Source of the DNA: Mastigocoleus sp. MO_188.B34
GTDB taxonomy: Bacteria; Cyanobacteriota; Cyanobacteriia; Cyanobacteriales; Nostocaceae
Length of the DNA: 61,009 nt
Assembly (NCBI RefSeq): GCF_030065675.1
Contig: NZ_JASJDK010000045.1
Span: forward strand, 1-61,009
Direction of reading: 5' to 3'
Position numbers and translations under genes: made by a program. Positions 19,908 through 29,256 of the stretch are shown in pieces; the first letter of the stretch is position 1; every line of letters starts with the position of its first letter. Under the pieces are notes generated by a model. That model was not told the origin of the DNA. It did no database searches and saw nothing but the letters and a program-made list of their open reading frames with translations.

Positions 19908-20888
19908 TTAACTTAACCAACGAGCAGCATCTTTAGCATGGTAGGTCAAAATTAAATCTGCTCCGGCGCGTTTAAAACTAGTTAGAGTTTCTAACACTAC
20001 CCTTTCTTCATCAATCCAGCCATTGAGGGCTGCAGCTTTAATCATGGAGTATTCTCCGGAAACGTTATATGCTGCAACTGGTAAATTACAAGCCTGCTTA
20101 ACTCGCCAGATGATATCCATATATGATAAAGCCGGTTTGACCATAAGCATATCCGCACCTTCAGCAATGTCTAACTCAATTTCTTTAATTGCTTCGCGGG
20201 CGTTAGCTGGATCCATTTGATAGGTTCTGCGATCGCCAAACTGGGGTGCCGATTCAGCTGCATCTCGGAATGGGCCATAATAAGATGATGCATATTTAGC
20301 TGCATAGGACATGATTGGCGTATCCTGATAACCAGCTTCATCTAAACCGGTTCGGATCGCTTGCACAAAACCATCCATCATTCCTGAAGGAGCGATGATA
20401 TCCGCTCCGGATTTAGCTTGAGATACTGCAGTCTTTTTCAATAATTCCAAGGTTGGGTCATTTAAAACCCGTCCGCTTAGATCTCCAACTTGTAAATAAC
20501 CACAATGACCGTGACTGGTGTACTCACACAAACAAGTGTCAGCAATAACTATTAATTCAGGTACTGCTTCTTTAACTGCAGTAGATGCTTTTGGCACGAT
20601 TCCACAATCATGCCATGCACCGGTAGCATCATCATCTTTTTCATCTGGAATGCCAAACAGAATAATTGCTGGAATACCTAAGTCATAAACTTCTTTGGCA
20701 TCTTCAACTATCTTATCCACAGATAGCTGATATACCCCAGGCATAGATTTTACTTCTTTGGCAATTCTATCTCCTGGAACTGCAAATAAAGGATATATTA
20801 AATCATTTGTTGTGATTACAGTTTCTCGTACCATCTGGCGTAGTAAAGAACTGGTACGCAAGCGACGAGGTCGATGAGTTGGAAACAT
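19908..20888 (-). CDS. hemB: Delta-aminolevulinic acid dehydratase (porphobilinogen synthase)
   Basis: Condenses two 5-aminolevulinate molecules to porphobilinogen, the committed pyrrole step for heme, chlorophyll and bilins. The 326-residue protein has the three-cysteine zinc cluster (Cys119, Cys121, Cys129 in [14 protein letters not shown]) and the two active-site lysines (Lys198 in [13 protein letters not shown] and Lys251 in [10 protein letters not shown], the Schiff-base lysine). The cysteines mark it as a zinc-type enzyme rather than the aspartate/magnesium type of plants. It stands alone; two 19-base tandem repeats lie within 60 bases upstream of its start. Confidence 0.97.
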   Translation of the reverse strand: MFPTHRPRRLRTSSLLRQMVRETVITTNDLIYPLFAVPGDRIAKEVKSMPGVYQLSVDKIVEDAKEVYDLGIPAIILFGIPDEKDDDATGAWHDCGIVPKASTAVKEAVPELIVIADTCLCEYTSHGHCGYLQVGDLSGRVLNDPTLELLKKTAVSQAKSGADIIAPSGMMDGFVQAIRTGLDEAGYQDTPIMSYAAKYASSYYGPFRDAAESAPQFGDRRTYQMDPANAREAIKEIELDIAEGADMLMVKPALSYMDIIWRVKQACNLPVAAYNVSGEYSMIKAAALNGWIDEERVVLETLTSFKRAGADLILTYHAKDAARWLS

Positions 20889-20902
20889 AAAATTTTATCA
20901 AC

Positions 20903-20940
20903 TAAAAGCTAGAGCGGACAATAAAAGCTAGAGCGGACAA
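20903..20940. repeat. Two perfect 19-bp tandem repeats upstream of hemB
   Basis: The unit TAAAAGCTAGAGCGGACAA occurs twice without a gap, within the 5' region of hemB. Confidence 0.85.
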
Positions 20941-21244
20941 TAAATAAAGCGTCACATGGTAAAGCAAGAAATTCGCTTTACTCGGACAGACTGGAATCAG
21001 CGCTTAACTTGCCTCTGCCCTACTGCTCAATTTTTTATATCGAGAGTTGTAGGGCAATTTTGTATTTTACAGTCAGAGTGTTAAGCAAAAATGTTAAAAA
21101 ATTGATCGAAATAGAATACAAAGCATCAATCTACCGACAATCAAGTACATTTATCGCCACTAGAATTGTTGATTGAAGCTGTGGTTCCTAGGAATAGTTA
21201 ATTATGACCAGTCTAAATAAACTTAGGTAATAACTGTTTATTAG

Positions 21245-21278
21245 CCTCAGGAAATTAACCTCAGGAAATTAACCTCAG
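21245..21278. repeat. 14-bp tandem repeat, about 2.4 copies
   Basis: The unit CCTCAGGAAATTAA occurs twice, followed by a partial CCTCAG. In the intergenic region between hemB and the DUF4870 gene. Confidence 0.8.
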
Positions 21279-21767
21279 AGAAGTAAACAAATTTCCATGT
21301 TTGGGTAACTTCCATACCTCAGGTATCAGTGTGGCCTAAGGAGTTAGTTTTCCAAACCTATCTTTATATTCCGTTACACTTATGTGGGAAATGTATTCAG
21401 CTACTTTAAGGACTGGAAAAGTATTTATAACTATCGCTAGGAGAAAATATGACAGAAAAATTTTCTGCTGATACTAAATAATCTCTATCCCAATTCAGAG
21501 CTTAATATATCTGGAAATATTGTTTACTGACACCAGGATACTTGCCACTTAATTTGCTGTCCACTTGTAATAAATGCAGAATTTACCTTTTGAATTGGAA
21601 ATTTTAATTTACTGTTTGAATTGATGAGTTGAGTTTAATAAATTAGAATGCTTTTCCAAGGATGCAAATAGAAAGTTATTGATTATCGATTTGTGGTGAA
21701 TGTAATTTTTTGGTCAAATTTTGAGATCGAGACCAGCTGATCTACTCTCGAACATGTAGCTTTTAGG

Positions 21768-22109
21768 TTATATAAGACGGAAAATGAAAGGGTAGCGAAA
21801 AGGTTTATCTGGATGAGTTAGAACATTAAATAATGCCCAAATAGTAAGCCCCCAATGGAGAAATAACCAGACCCCATACAGTATCCCTAACAAACCAAGG
21901 GTGACCCAAACCAAGGGTGTAATAATCAGGAAATAGAGCCACACATTAAAGTGGAGATTGATAGCTTCTTTCGCATTATTCTTAACCACTGGGTCGCTAC
22001 TAATAAACAGGATGAAAAAAGGTACGCCGATTGATAATACCAAACAACTAAAGAAAATAGCGCCATGACACAGTGCTGATAAAAATCTTCGGCTGTCCGT
22101 GTCGTACAT
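21768..22109 (-). CDS. DUF4870 family membrane protein
   Basis: A 113-residue protein of the small DUF4870 (Tic20-like) membrane group. It has a hydrophobic helix around 15-35, the conserved NNAKEAINLHFNVWLYFLI segment, and one long or two short helices around 58-97. The usual length is 100-120 residues. Function is not established; the family is widespread in bacteria. Divergent from prfC, with a 143-base gap between starts. Confidence 0.8.
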   Translation of the reverse strand: MYDTDSRRFLSALCHGAIFFSCLVLSIGVPFFILFISSDPVVKNNAKEAINLHFNVWLYFLIITPLVWVTLGLLGILYGVWLFLHWGLTIWALFNVLTHPDKPFRYPFIFRLI

Positions 22110-22252
22110 TAGATTCTCCGATTTTTAGCTGATTTTTGACAATATTAAGACACTAGCACGAGCTTTGTTGTCTTAATATAAAAACTCCAGCTTTAAGTAG
22201 GAAAATTTAATTTAATTTAAGTAACAAATCTCATAAACATTTAACTCAAATT

Positions 22253-23893
22253 ATGTCAACTAATATGTCAACTGAACTTGAGTCAGAACTTACTCAACAG
22301 GTAGACAGACGCCGTAACTTCGCCATTATTTCCCACCCTGATGCGGGAAAAACAACCCTGACAGAAAAGTTGCTCCTATACGGAGGAGCAATTCACGAAG
22401 CTGGTTCTGTAAAGGCGAGAAGAGCCCAACGCAAAGCAACTTCTGACTGGATGGCAATGGAGCAACAAAGAGGAATTTCTATTACTTCCACTGTGCTCCA
22501 GTTTGAGTATCAAAATTCCCATATTAATTTACTTGATACCCCCGGTCACCAAGATTTTAGTGAAGATACTTATCGGACTTTGGCAGCCGCAGATAATGCT
22601 GTAATGTTAATTGATGCGGCAAAAGGTTTGGAACCACAAACCAGAAAGCTGTTTGAAGTCTGTAAGATGCGGGGTATACCCATCTTTACTTTTGTTAATA
22701 AACTCGATCGTCCCGGAAGGGAACCTTTAGAACTACTTGATGAAATCGAGCAAGAATTAGGTTTAATGACCTATGCTGTAAATTGGCCGATCGGTATGGG
22801 CGATCGCTTCAAGGGAGTATTTGATCGGAACGGGAGGCAAATACATTTATTTGAAAGGAGCGCCCACGGTAGCCGTGAAGCTTTAGAAAATGTATTAGAA
22901 TTAGGCGATTCAAGAGTAGAAGAACTGATAGAAGAAGAACTTTACTATCAACTTAAAGATGAATTAGAACTTATTGAAGGTGTTGGACCAGAACTAGATT
23001 TGGATTTAGTGCACCAAGGAAAAATGACACCTGTTTTCTTTGGAAGTGCAATGACTAATTTTGGGGTGGAGTTATTTTTAAAGTATTTTCTTGAATATGC
23101 TCTCAAGCCCACCGCACGTCAAAGTACCTTAGGTGAAATTTCACCAACATACCCAGATTTTTCCGGTTTTGTGTTTAAGCTCCAGGCAAACATGGATCCA
23201 AAACATCGGGATAGGGTAGCATTCATTAGGGTGTGTACGGGAAAATTTGAGAAAGATATGACTGTAAGTCATGCTCGTACTGGTAAAAACGTCCGTCTTT
23301 CCCGACCGCAAAAACTATTTGCCCAAGAAAGAGAATCGATTGAGTACGCTTATGCTGGGGATGTAATTGGTTTAAATAATCCTGGGGTTTTTGCAATTGG
23401 TGACACAATATACACCGGTAAAAAGCTTGAATATGAGGGAATACCTTATTTTTCGCCTGAGTTATTTGCTGTACTTCGCAACCCCAATCCTTCAAAATTC
23501 AAGCAATTTCAGAAGGGTGTTTCAGAATTGCGAGAAGAAGGAGCAGTACAGATCATGTACTCCGTAGATGAAGCTAAGCGTGACCCAATCTTAGCAGCAG
23601 TCGGTCAGTTACAACTTGAGGTAGTACAATTTCGCTTGCTTCAAGAATATGGAATTGAAACAAGATTAGAACCATTACCTTACAGTGTCGCCCGTTGGGT
23701 TGAAGGTGGTTGGGAAGCTTTGGAGAAAGTGGGACGTTTATTCAATACAACTACTGTAAAAGATAGTATGGGACGTCCGGTATTACTGTTCCGTAATGAG
23801 TGGAATTGTCAGCAATTACAGCAAGACCATTCAGAATTAAAATTAAATAATATTGCTCCGGTTGTTTCTGGGAAAGAGCCCACTAAGGCTTAA
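22253..23893 (+). CDS. prfC: Peptide chain release factor 3
   Basis: A 546-residue translational GTPase that removes RF1/RF2 from the ribosome after termination. The G motifs are intact: G1 SHPDAGKT (27-34), the RGISIT switch I, G3 DTPGHQD and G4 NKLD. RF3-specific domains follow, with the [14 protein letters not shown] and [20 protein letters not shown] segments and the C-terminal [11 protein letters not shown] region. The ATG at 22,253 and one at 22,265 are both possible starts; the protein is unaffected functionally. Its own promoter likely lies between it and the DUF4870 gene. Confidence 0.97.
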   Translation: MSTNMSTELESELTQQVDRRRNFAIISHPDAGKTTLTEKLLLYGGAIHEAGSVKARRAQRKATSDWMAMEQQRGISITSTVLQFEYQNSHINLLDTPGHQDFSEDTYRTLAAADNAVMLIDAAKGLEPQTRKLFEVCKMRGIPIFTFVNKLDRPGREPLELLDEIEQELGLMTYAVNWPIGMGDRFKGVFDRNGRQIHLFERSAHGSREALENVLELGDSRVEELIEEELYYQLKDELELIEGVGPELDLDLVHQGKMTPVFFGSAMTNFGVELFLKYFLEYALKPTARQSTLGEISPTYPDFSGFVFKLQANMDPKHRDRVAFIRVCTGKFEKDMTVSHARTGKNVRLSRPQKLFAQERESIEYAYAGDVIGLNNPGVFAIGDTIYTGKKLEYEGIPYFSPELFAVLRNPNPSKFKQFQKGVSELREEGAVQIMYSVDEAKRDPILAAVGQLQLEVVQFRLLQEYGIETRLEPLPYSVARWVEGGWEALEKVGRLFNTTTVKDSMGRPVLLFRNEWNCQQLQQDHSELKLNNIAPVVSGKEPTKA

Positions 23894-24461
23894 CAAATAT
23901 TAAAGGAAATTCTTCAGGACAAACAACCAAGGGTGAATTATCAGGGGCGACCTTCGCCCACTTTTGTCAAACTATGAATTGATTCCCAAATTATATGATT
24001 CCCAGATTATATGATTCCCAGATTATATGATTTCCAAATTATAAAAATTAATTTCGGTTAACTATCGATTTACTGCGTAACCTACTTTATTACTATAAGT
24101 TTCAGTTTATTGACTATTTCCAATAAATTGAAATCTATACCTTGTTTTTTAGCCTGTTTGAGGTGTGAGTGATCGCATCCTGCAAGTAAAGCTACCAGTA
24201 TGGGAATATTTTGGAACTATTTATTTCTTGGTTTTCCCGTTGAGTAATCTTTCCTTAAGTAAGTAGATCCTATGATTTTGGGCAAAAAAGTTATCAACGT
24301 TTAGATTGAAAACTCAATCTAAATCCATATGACTGATGGTTATATTTTGGGCTTTTGCTAGAAATTACCAGTTTTTTACCCTCCTATTTTTAGTAAACTA
24401 AGAGTTACCCAAAAGGTCAAAATAATGGGTGGCTGTGTCCAATAATTGAGTTACAGTTCCA
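23894..24461. other. Intergenic region with a 16-bp tandem repeat
   Basis: 568 bases between prfC and the M48-like gene. Four copies of a 16-base unit occupy 23,981-24,044. Nothing else recognised. Confidence 0.5.
23981..24044. repeat. 16-bp tandem repeat, four copies
   Basis: GATTCCCAGATTATAT repeated four times; the two middle copies are identical and the outer ones differ by one or two bases. Confidence 0.85.
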
Positions 24462-26813
24462 ATGCCATCACATTCCGAACTATCCCTTCAGGCTGGTTTA
24501 AATGCTCTCAAACAGGGAGATTACCAAGCTGCAATAACTATATTAGATGGCTTCATCAGTCAGTCAACTAATTATTCCGATGTTTTACAAGCAACAATCG
24601 GATTAGCTGTGGCTTATTCCCGGACTGGTGAAGTTAGTACAGCCATTTCTCTGTGTGAAGATCTGCGTGAAAGTGATAATCAAGAAGTGAGAGAATGGGC
24701 AAATCTCTCCTTAAAAAAACTTCGAGCTAAGCGCTCCAAGGAACAACTGAAGTCAAAAAGTGAACCCGAAGATATACCTGAAGCAACAGGTTTTATTCCC
24801 TTTGAAAATAAAGATTCTGCTCCTCTTGAGGAGAATTTATTTTCATCACAACTTGTAACTCAGGATAACTCTACTGTAGTGGAATTACTAAACAGTGAAA
24901 GTAGTCGAGAAACATTTCACCAAGATAAAACCCTGAGGCAACAACATAAGATAAATCATCAAATAAAGGAAAATCAATCTCAAGATAATCAAACCAAAGA
25001 TAATCAAACTAAGAATAAACAAGAATCTCCAAAAACATTTGAACAATCTAAATCTAGTAACGAAGAACTACCGACTCGAGGAGTAACTGTCTACTGGCGG
25101 AAAGCACCAAAAGCAAAAATGTGGCAACCTTTACCGAAACCTAAATTACTTCCCCTGAGGGTAGTGATGGTTTTAACATCGGTTGCATTATTCTGGACAA
25201 TGAGATTTTTATTGGTCTTATTGATGGAATCAGTCAATCATCTTTTGAACTGGTTACCGTTTGTGGAACCATTACAGTTCCTTTATTACGATCCAATTTA
25301 TTTCTTACTAGCAGTTGTTATTGTTCTTGCTATAGCTTCTCCTTGGTTATTGGATATCTTATTGAGTAAGTTTTATCCCCAACAAACTTTACAACAAGAG
25401 CAACTAAACAGGTATAGCCCTGCAGCTAATCGACTATTAATACGTTACTGTCAGCAAAGAGGGTGGAAAATACCCCAGTTATTTGTTTTGCAAGAATCTG
25501 CTCCATTTGCTTATTCCTATGGAAATTTGTCCCGTACCGCTCGGATTGTAGTTACTCAAGGACTCCTAGACCAACTAGAAAATGATGAGATTGCTGCAGT
25601 TTATGGAATGGAATTGGGACACATTACCTATGGTGATATTGGATTAACCTCCCTTTACCTATTGGTGACTCTACCAATTTATGGTTTGTACCAAATGATT
25701 TCCCGTTGGGGGGACTGGTTACCAAACAAAATTGGACGTTCCTTTTTAGGAGTTTTCGCCAATTTCTTTTACTGTATTTGGTATGTGTTGACTGGTACTA
25801 GTTTATGGTTCTCCCAATTACGCCATTACTATAGCGATCGCCGCGCTGCAGAAATGACAGGTCACCCCAACGCTGCAATTCGTGCTTTACTTAAAATGGC
25901 AATTGGGATTGCTGGAGATATTGAAAAACAAGAAAAAACTAGTTATTTACTAGAAAGCTTGAATTTACTTTTACCACTGGGATACAAACAAAGTTTATCT
26001 TTGGGAAGTATCGCACCCCACATAGCCCTCGAGTCCTATTTAATGTGGGAATATCTTAATCCCTATCGTTGGTGGTTTGCTGCTAATAACAGTCATCCTC
26101 TCACAGGACATCGGATTCAACGCCTATGTCAAATCGCTCGTCAGTGGCGTTTGGAAACAGAGTTAAGTATAGAAAAACAACAGCCCTTGCAAATCCGACA
26201 TCAGTCATTTTTCATTGGTATGGCACCATGGTGGGGAATTCCTTTAGGCTTGTTATTGGGTTTTGGTATTTGGTTAGTGTGGCAAATTGCTTATGCTGTT
26301 GAAGTATTGAATCTGAAGTGGATATATGATGATTGGAATTTCCTCTTAGGCTGTATTTTAATTGGTTTTAGTATTGGAACTTTAGTTAGAATTAACCAAT
26401 TTTTCCCGGATATTAAACCCAATTCAGCCCAAACCAACGAAAATTTTATCGACGTTTTAAATAACCCTGCTTCGCTTCCAATTGATAGTAATGCTGTTTT
26501 ACTTACTGGCAAATTACTTGGTCGTCGTGGTACCAGTAATTATTTAGGACAAGATTTAATATTGCAAACTAATAGAGGTTTACTCAAGTTACACCATATT
26601 TCCTGGTTGGGACAAGCCTTTAATCCTCAGGACTTTGTCGGTCGAGAAGTCATAGTTCGCGGTTGGTTGCGACGGGGTGCGACACCTTGGGTTGATATTC
26701 AAATATTAAAAACTCAAAGTGGTAAAAAAATTAATGGACTTCATCCAATATGGTCGATGATTTTTGCTTTCATTTTTACTGCTTTGGGTGCTTATATCTT
26801 TCTCCAAGGATAG
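24462..26813 (+). CDS. TPR-M48-like membrane protein with a degenerate zinc site
   Basis: A 783-residue cyanobacterial protein. Residues 5-90 form a TPR-like helical repeat; 95-205 is a polar, Gln/Asn/Lys-rich linker. Two membrane helices follow (about 232-256 and 277-300), then an M48 peptidase-like core (about 310-560), two more helices (about 586-612 and 620-645), an OB-like domain (about 675-750) and a final helix. The M48 signature DEIAAVYGMELGHITYGD has Met383 where the first zinc histidine of HExxH should be. The position of the third ligand (Glu in typical M48) appears to be histidine in LRHYYSDRRAA. Catalysis is therefore doubtful and a non-enzymatic role is possible. Monocistronic by position. 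Confidence 0.8.
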   Translation: MPSHSELSLQAGLNALKQGDYQAAITILDGFISQSTNYSDVLQATIGLAVAYSRTGEVSTAISLCEDLRESDNQEVREWANLSLKKLRAKRSKEQLKSKSEPEDIPEATGFIPFENKDSAPLEENLFSSQLVTQDNSTVVELLNSESSRETFHQDKTLRQQHKINHQIKENQSQDNQTKDNQTKNKQESPKTFEQSKSSNEELPTRGVTVYWRKAPKAKMWQPLPKPKLLPLRVVMVLTSVALFWTMRFLLVLLMESVNHLLNWLPFVEPLQFLYYDPIYFLLAVVIVLAIASPWLLDILLSKFYPQQTLQQEQLNRYSPAANRLLIRYCQQRGWKIPQLFVLQESAPFAYSYGNLSRTARIVVTQGLLDQLENDEIAAVYGMELGHITYGDIGLTSLYLLVTLPIYGLYQMISRWGDWLPNKIGRSFLGVFANFFYCIWYVLTGTSLWFSQLRHYYSDRRAAEMTGHPNAAIRALLKMAIGIAGDIEKQEKTSYLLESLNLLLPLGYKQSLSLGSIAPHIALESYLMWEYLNPYRWWFAANNSHPLTGHRIQRLCQIARQWRLETELSIEKQQPLQIRHQSFFIGMAPWWGIPLGLLLGFGIWLVWQIAYAVEVLNLKWIYDDWNFLLGCILIGFSIGTLVRINQFFPDIKPNSAQTNENFIDVLNNPASLPIDSNAVLLTGKLLGRRGTSNYLGQDLILQTNRGLLKLHHISWLGQAFNPQDFVGREVIVRGWLRRGATPWVDIQILKTQSGKKINGLHPIWSMIFAFIFTALGAYIFLQG

Positions 26814-26994
26814 CTGTGAGTTATTGAAATAACCCTACTTTACCTATAGTTGTCCATCCTCTTCTTATCTCTGACGCCTTGGCAATTCTACATTCTTAAA
26901 ACTGCTTGGAGTGATGTGTAAATAAAAGTTGCACATAATGTCCTGAGGTGTTAAGTTTATTAACAATAGTTTTAGATATATATATAATTTAGCT

Positions 26995-27080
26995 ATCTCT
27001 GAGACTGTGTAAGCCAATAGTTGTTTTTAAATTCCCCAAACACAGCAGTGAATTTACCAGCCAATGGCTGGTTTTTGTTT
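26995..27080 (+). ncRNA. Candidate small RNA or attenuated leader
   Basis: A TTAACA box (26,960-26,965) and TATAAT box (26,983-26,988) are 17 bases apart. A rho-independent terminator ends about 90 bases downstream. No ORF lies between. It does not match a small RNA I recognise (no Yfr1-type ACTCCTCACAC). It may instead be the attenuated leader of the RRM gene. The 5' end is estimated from the promoter. Confidence 0.35.
27056..27080 (+). terminator. Rho-independent terminator
   Basis: Stem ACCAGCC/GGCTGGT with an AAT loop, followed by TTTTTGTTT. It is 240 bases beyond the M48-like gene and 390 bases before the RRM gene. Confidence 0.75.
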
Positions 27081-27471
27081 CTCAAATATTAAATTTGGGA
27101 CAAAATGTATTTTATAGTACAATAATTAAATTTCAAGCAACAAAATGTGTGAGTTGAACTAGCTGCAATTGGGATAGCGTGATATTGTAGGGAATGGTGT
27201 TTGATTCCCTAAATTAAGGTAGTTAAGTATTTTTTGGTAGTGAATGGAAGGCTTTTAAACTAAAAATTCATAGAATAAAGGTATTATGAGCGTTGTGCGC
27301 GCTTCTGCCTAAAACAAGCTCAATCCCATTAAAAAACTGTGTTGAAAAAGTTGGCAGTTGGGAATAAAAGATATTGGTTTATGGCAATATTTATCAAAAA
27401 GCACGTAGCAACAGTCAAAGCCAATTTTGTTTTTACCTGTTTGTGTTTATTCAACCGTGGAGGTCTAGTAA

Positions 27472-27942
27472 ATGTCTGTTCGCCTTTACATAGGCAATTT
27501 GCCGAAAGAAGTAATAGATAAGTCAGAGCTACAAGCAATTTTTGCCGAAGAAGGTAATGCAGTTACAACTAAACTGATTAAAGATCGTAAGACTGGAAAA
27601 TGCCGTGGTTTTGGCTTTATTACAGTCAATAATGATGAGAAAGCTGATCAAATTATTGAAAAATATAATGGTCAGATGTTTAAAGAAACTGCAATTAAAA
27701 TCGAAAAAGCATTACCTCGTAGCAAAGGAGAAGAAAACAACGAGGAGCAAGCTGCTAAAGCATCCAGCGGTGCTGGTAGCTCCCAAAAAGAAGGCAAGAA
27801 AGGGAAGAAATCTCGTCGTAATGCACCAAAAGAGACTTCTTCATCCAATCACCACGATTCCGATGCAGTTCGTCCAGACCCTCGCTGGGCTGCAGAATTA
27901 GAGAAACTCAAGGAGATGTTAGCTGCACAAGCAACAAATTAA
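27472..27942 (+). CDS. RRM-type RNA-binding protein
   Basis: A 156-residue protein with one RNA recognition motif. RNP2 is LYIGNL (5-10) and RNP1 is KCRGFGFI (43-50). After residue 82 comes a long charged, Ser/Gly/Lys-rich tail ending in a short amphipathic helix (RPDPRWAAELEKLKEMLAAQ). Cyanobacterial Rbp proteins of this kind are often cold-induced and bind U-rich RNA. The tail is longer than the short glycine-rich tails of the classical cold-induced members and resembles the Rbp types that have a C-terminal helix. A strong GGAGGT ribosome binding site precedes the ATG, and a 19-bp hairpin follows the gene. Confidence 0.88.
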   Translation: MSVRLYIGNLPKEVIDKSELQAIFAEEGNAVTTKLIKDRKTGKCRGFGFITVNNDEKADQIIEKYNGQMFKETAIKIEKALPRSKGEENNEEQAAKASSGAGSSQKEGKKGKKSRRNAPKETSSSNHHDSDAVRPDPRWAAELEKLKEMLAAQATN

Positions 27943-27960
27943 TTTGTTTTCTTGGGTTAT

Positions 27961-28008
27961 TAAAAATTAAAAATCAAAGTATTTTCTGTCTTTGATTTTT
28001 AATTTTTA
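27961..28008. terminator. Perfect 19-bp hairpin, bidirectional terminator
   Basis: A 19-base inverted repeat (ends AAAATCAAAG / CTTTGATTTT) with a 10-base spacer, 19 bases after the RRM gene stop. T-rich on both strands, so it can act in either direction. Confidence 0.75.
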
Positions 28009-29256
28009 ATTTAATAGTTAATAAAGAATGAAAAAGTTAAAGGTTTCCGTGCTTCTAATTTTTTCATTGCTATCTAGTCTCAGTTCATAAATTACTGATG
28101 CATAGATACATTTATTATTTAAAATAATATTTTTATATTTCCAAACAAGAGAATTTTTGCTCGAAGGTAATCTAATATATTTACCTGATTCAGAATATTA
28201 CAAAACATCAATAAATTTTGATATCAATAACTTTATCTTGGAAGATTTCACTGGTGTTTAGCGTCATATATGATCTTGGAATACTGTTCTTAAGCTTGAT
28301 CGGAATAATATAAAGTCAATAGGATTAGACTAATAGGATTAGAACCTATAGACTTCAAATAATACTGTTTTTGATTCTAGTTAGAAGTTTTCCGAATAGA
28401 TATTTTTTAGATATTGGCGTATTTTTGTTCTTCGTTTCACACTACATCACCGTATTATTTCTTCTTGCAAGCTTGATATTTAATGTTTATATCTAGACTG
28501 ATATCTCTTCTTCTTCGATGCAATCGAGAAGAGATACCGGTTTATGTATTTATATGGTATTTCGTTGGGGATACAAACATCTAGAGCCTAAAAATAATTA
28601 ATTGGATTGAATATCTTCACATATCATACTTGGTTTCTAACAAGTAAGAAAATTTCAGGTACTTCAGTTGTCATGATAATAACAAATTAATAACTTGCTT
28701 TTGATTTTTCAGTATATGTATGATTTATTGCTAGTTAAAACACGATAAATAAATTGTGCATTTTATACACACAGGTTGATGGGTAATTAATCATACTATT
28801 TATTGAAACTATTAAGGTATTATGTAAAAAAAATATAAATTTTTATAAAGACATCAAGTAATCATTTTACAAGTCTGTTCTAAATAAGTGACAACACTAA
28901 CAAAAAAGTTCTTTTTGTTACTTTAAGTTGTTTTTGTTTAAATGTATAAAAAAACTATAAAAGTATCAATTAGATATATTGTTTGACATGTGTGCGAGTA
29001 ATAATAGTTATACTTTACAAGTATTTTTGAGATTAAAGTGGAAATAAAAGTTGAGCAAAATTATTGATTTAAAAGTATAATTTGCATCTTTTAATATAGA
29101 TAATACATAAGTTATTAAAGTAACTGGAATGTAAATTTATTAGACGTTTTAAATTAAAATAAATATTAACTAGAACAAATAGACAACTGAGGTTGAACTG
29201 CAAAGGTGAAACTTTGGCGCTAGTTTAAACCTCTTTAAATCAAGGATCGGAAGGCT
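28009..29256. other. 1.2-kb AT-rich gap before the glycosyltransferase
   Basis: No credible ORF on either strand, no tRNA and no recognisable repeat. The last 80 bases are less AT-rich and lead to a GGATCGGAAGG stretch before the ATG at 29,257. The region is unusually long for an ordinary promoter. Confidence 0.5.

Larger units (their letters stand above)
20889..21767. other. Intergenic region with two tandem repeats and a possible micro-ORF
   Basis: 879 bases. It contains tandem repeats at 20,903-20,940 and 21,245-21,278 and a 10-codon frame at 21,449-21,481 (MTEKFSADTK) with an AGGAG ribosome binding site. No longer gene was recognised. Confidence 0.5.
26814..27471. other. Intergenic region with a candidate small RNA and the rbp leader
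   Basis: 658 bases. It contains a promoter-like TTAACA-17-TATAAT and a terminator ending near 27,080 (candidate small RNA), then about 390 bases leading to the RNA-binding protein gene. The GGAGGT ribosome binding site of that gene lies just before 27,472. Confidence 0.5.

Noticed and set aside
23981-24044. Tandem repeat as a CRISPR array
   Set aside because: The 16-base units are contiguous with no spacers, and no cas gene is present.
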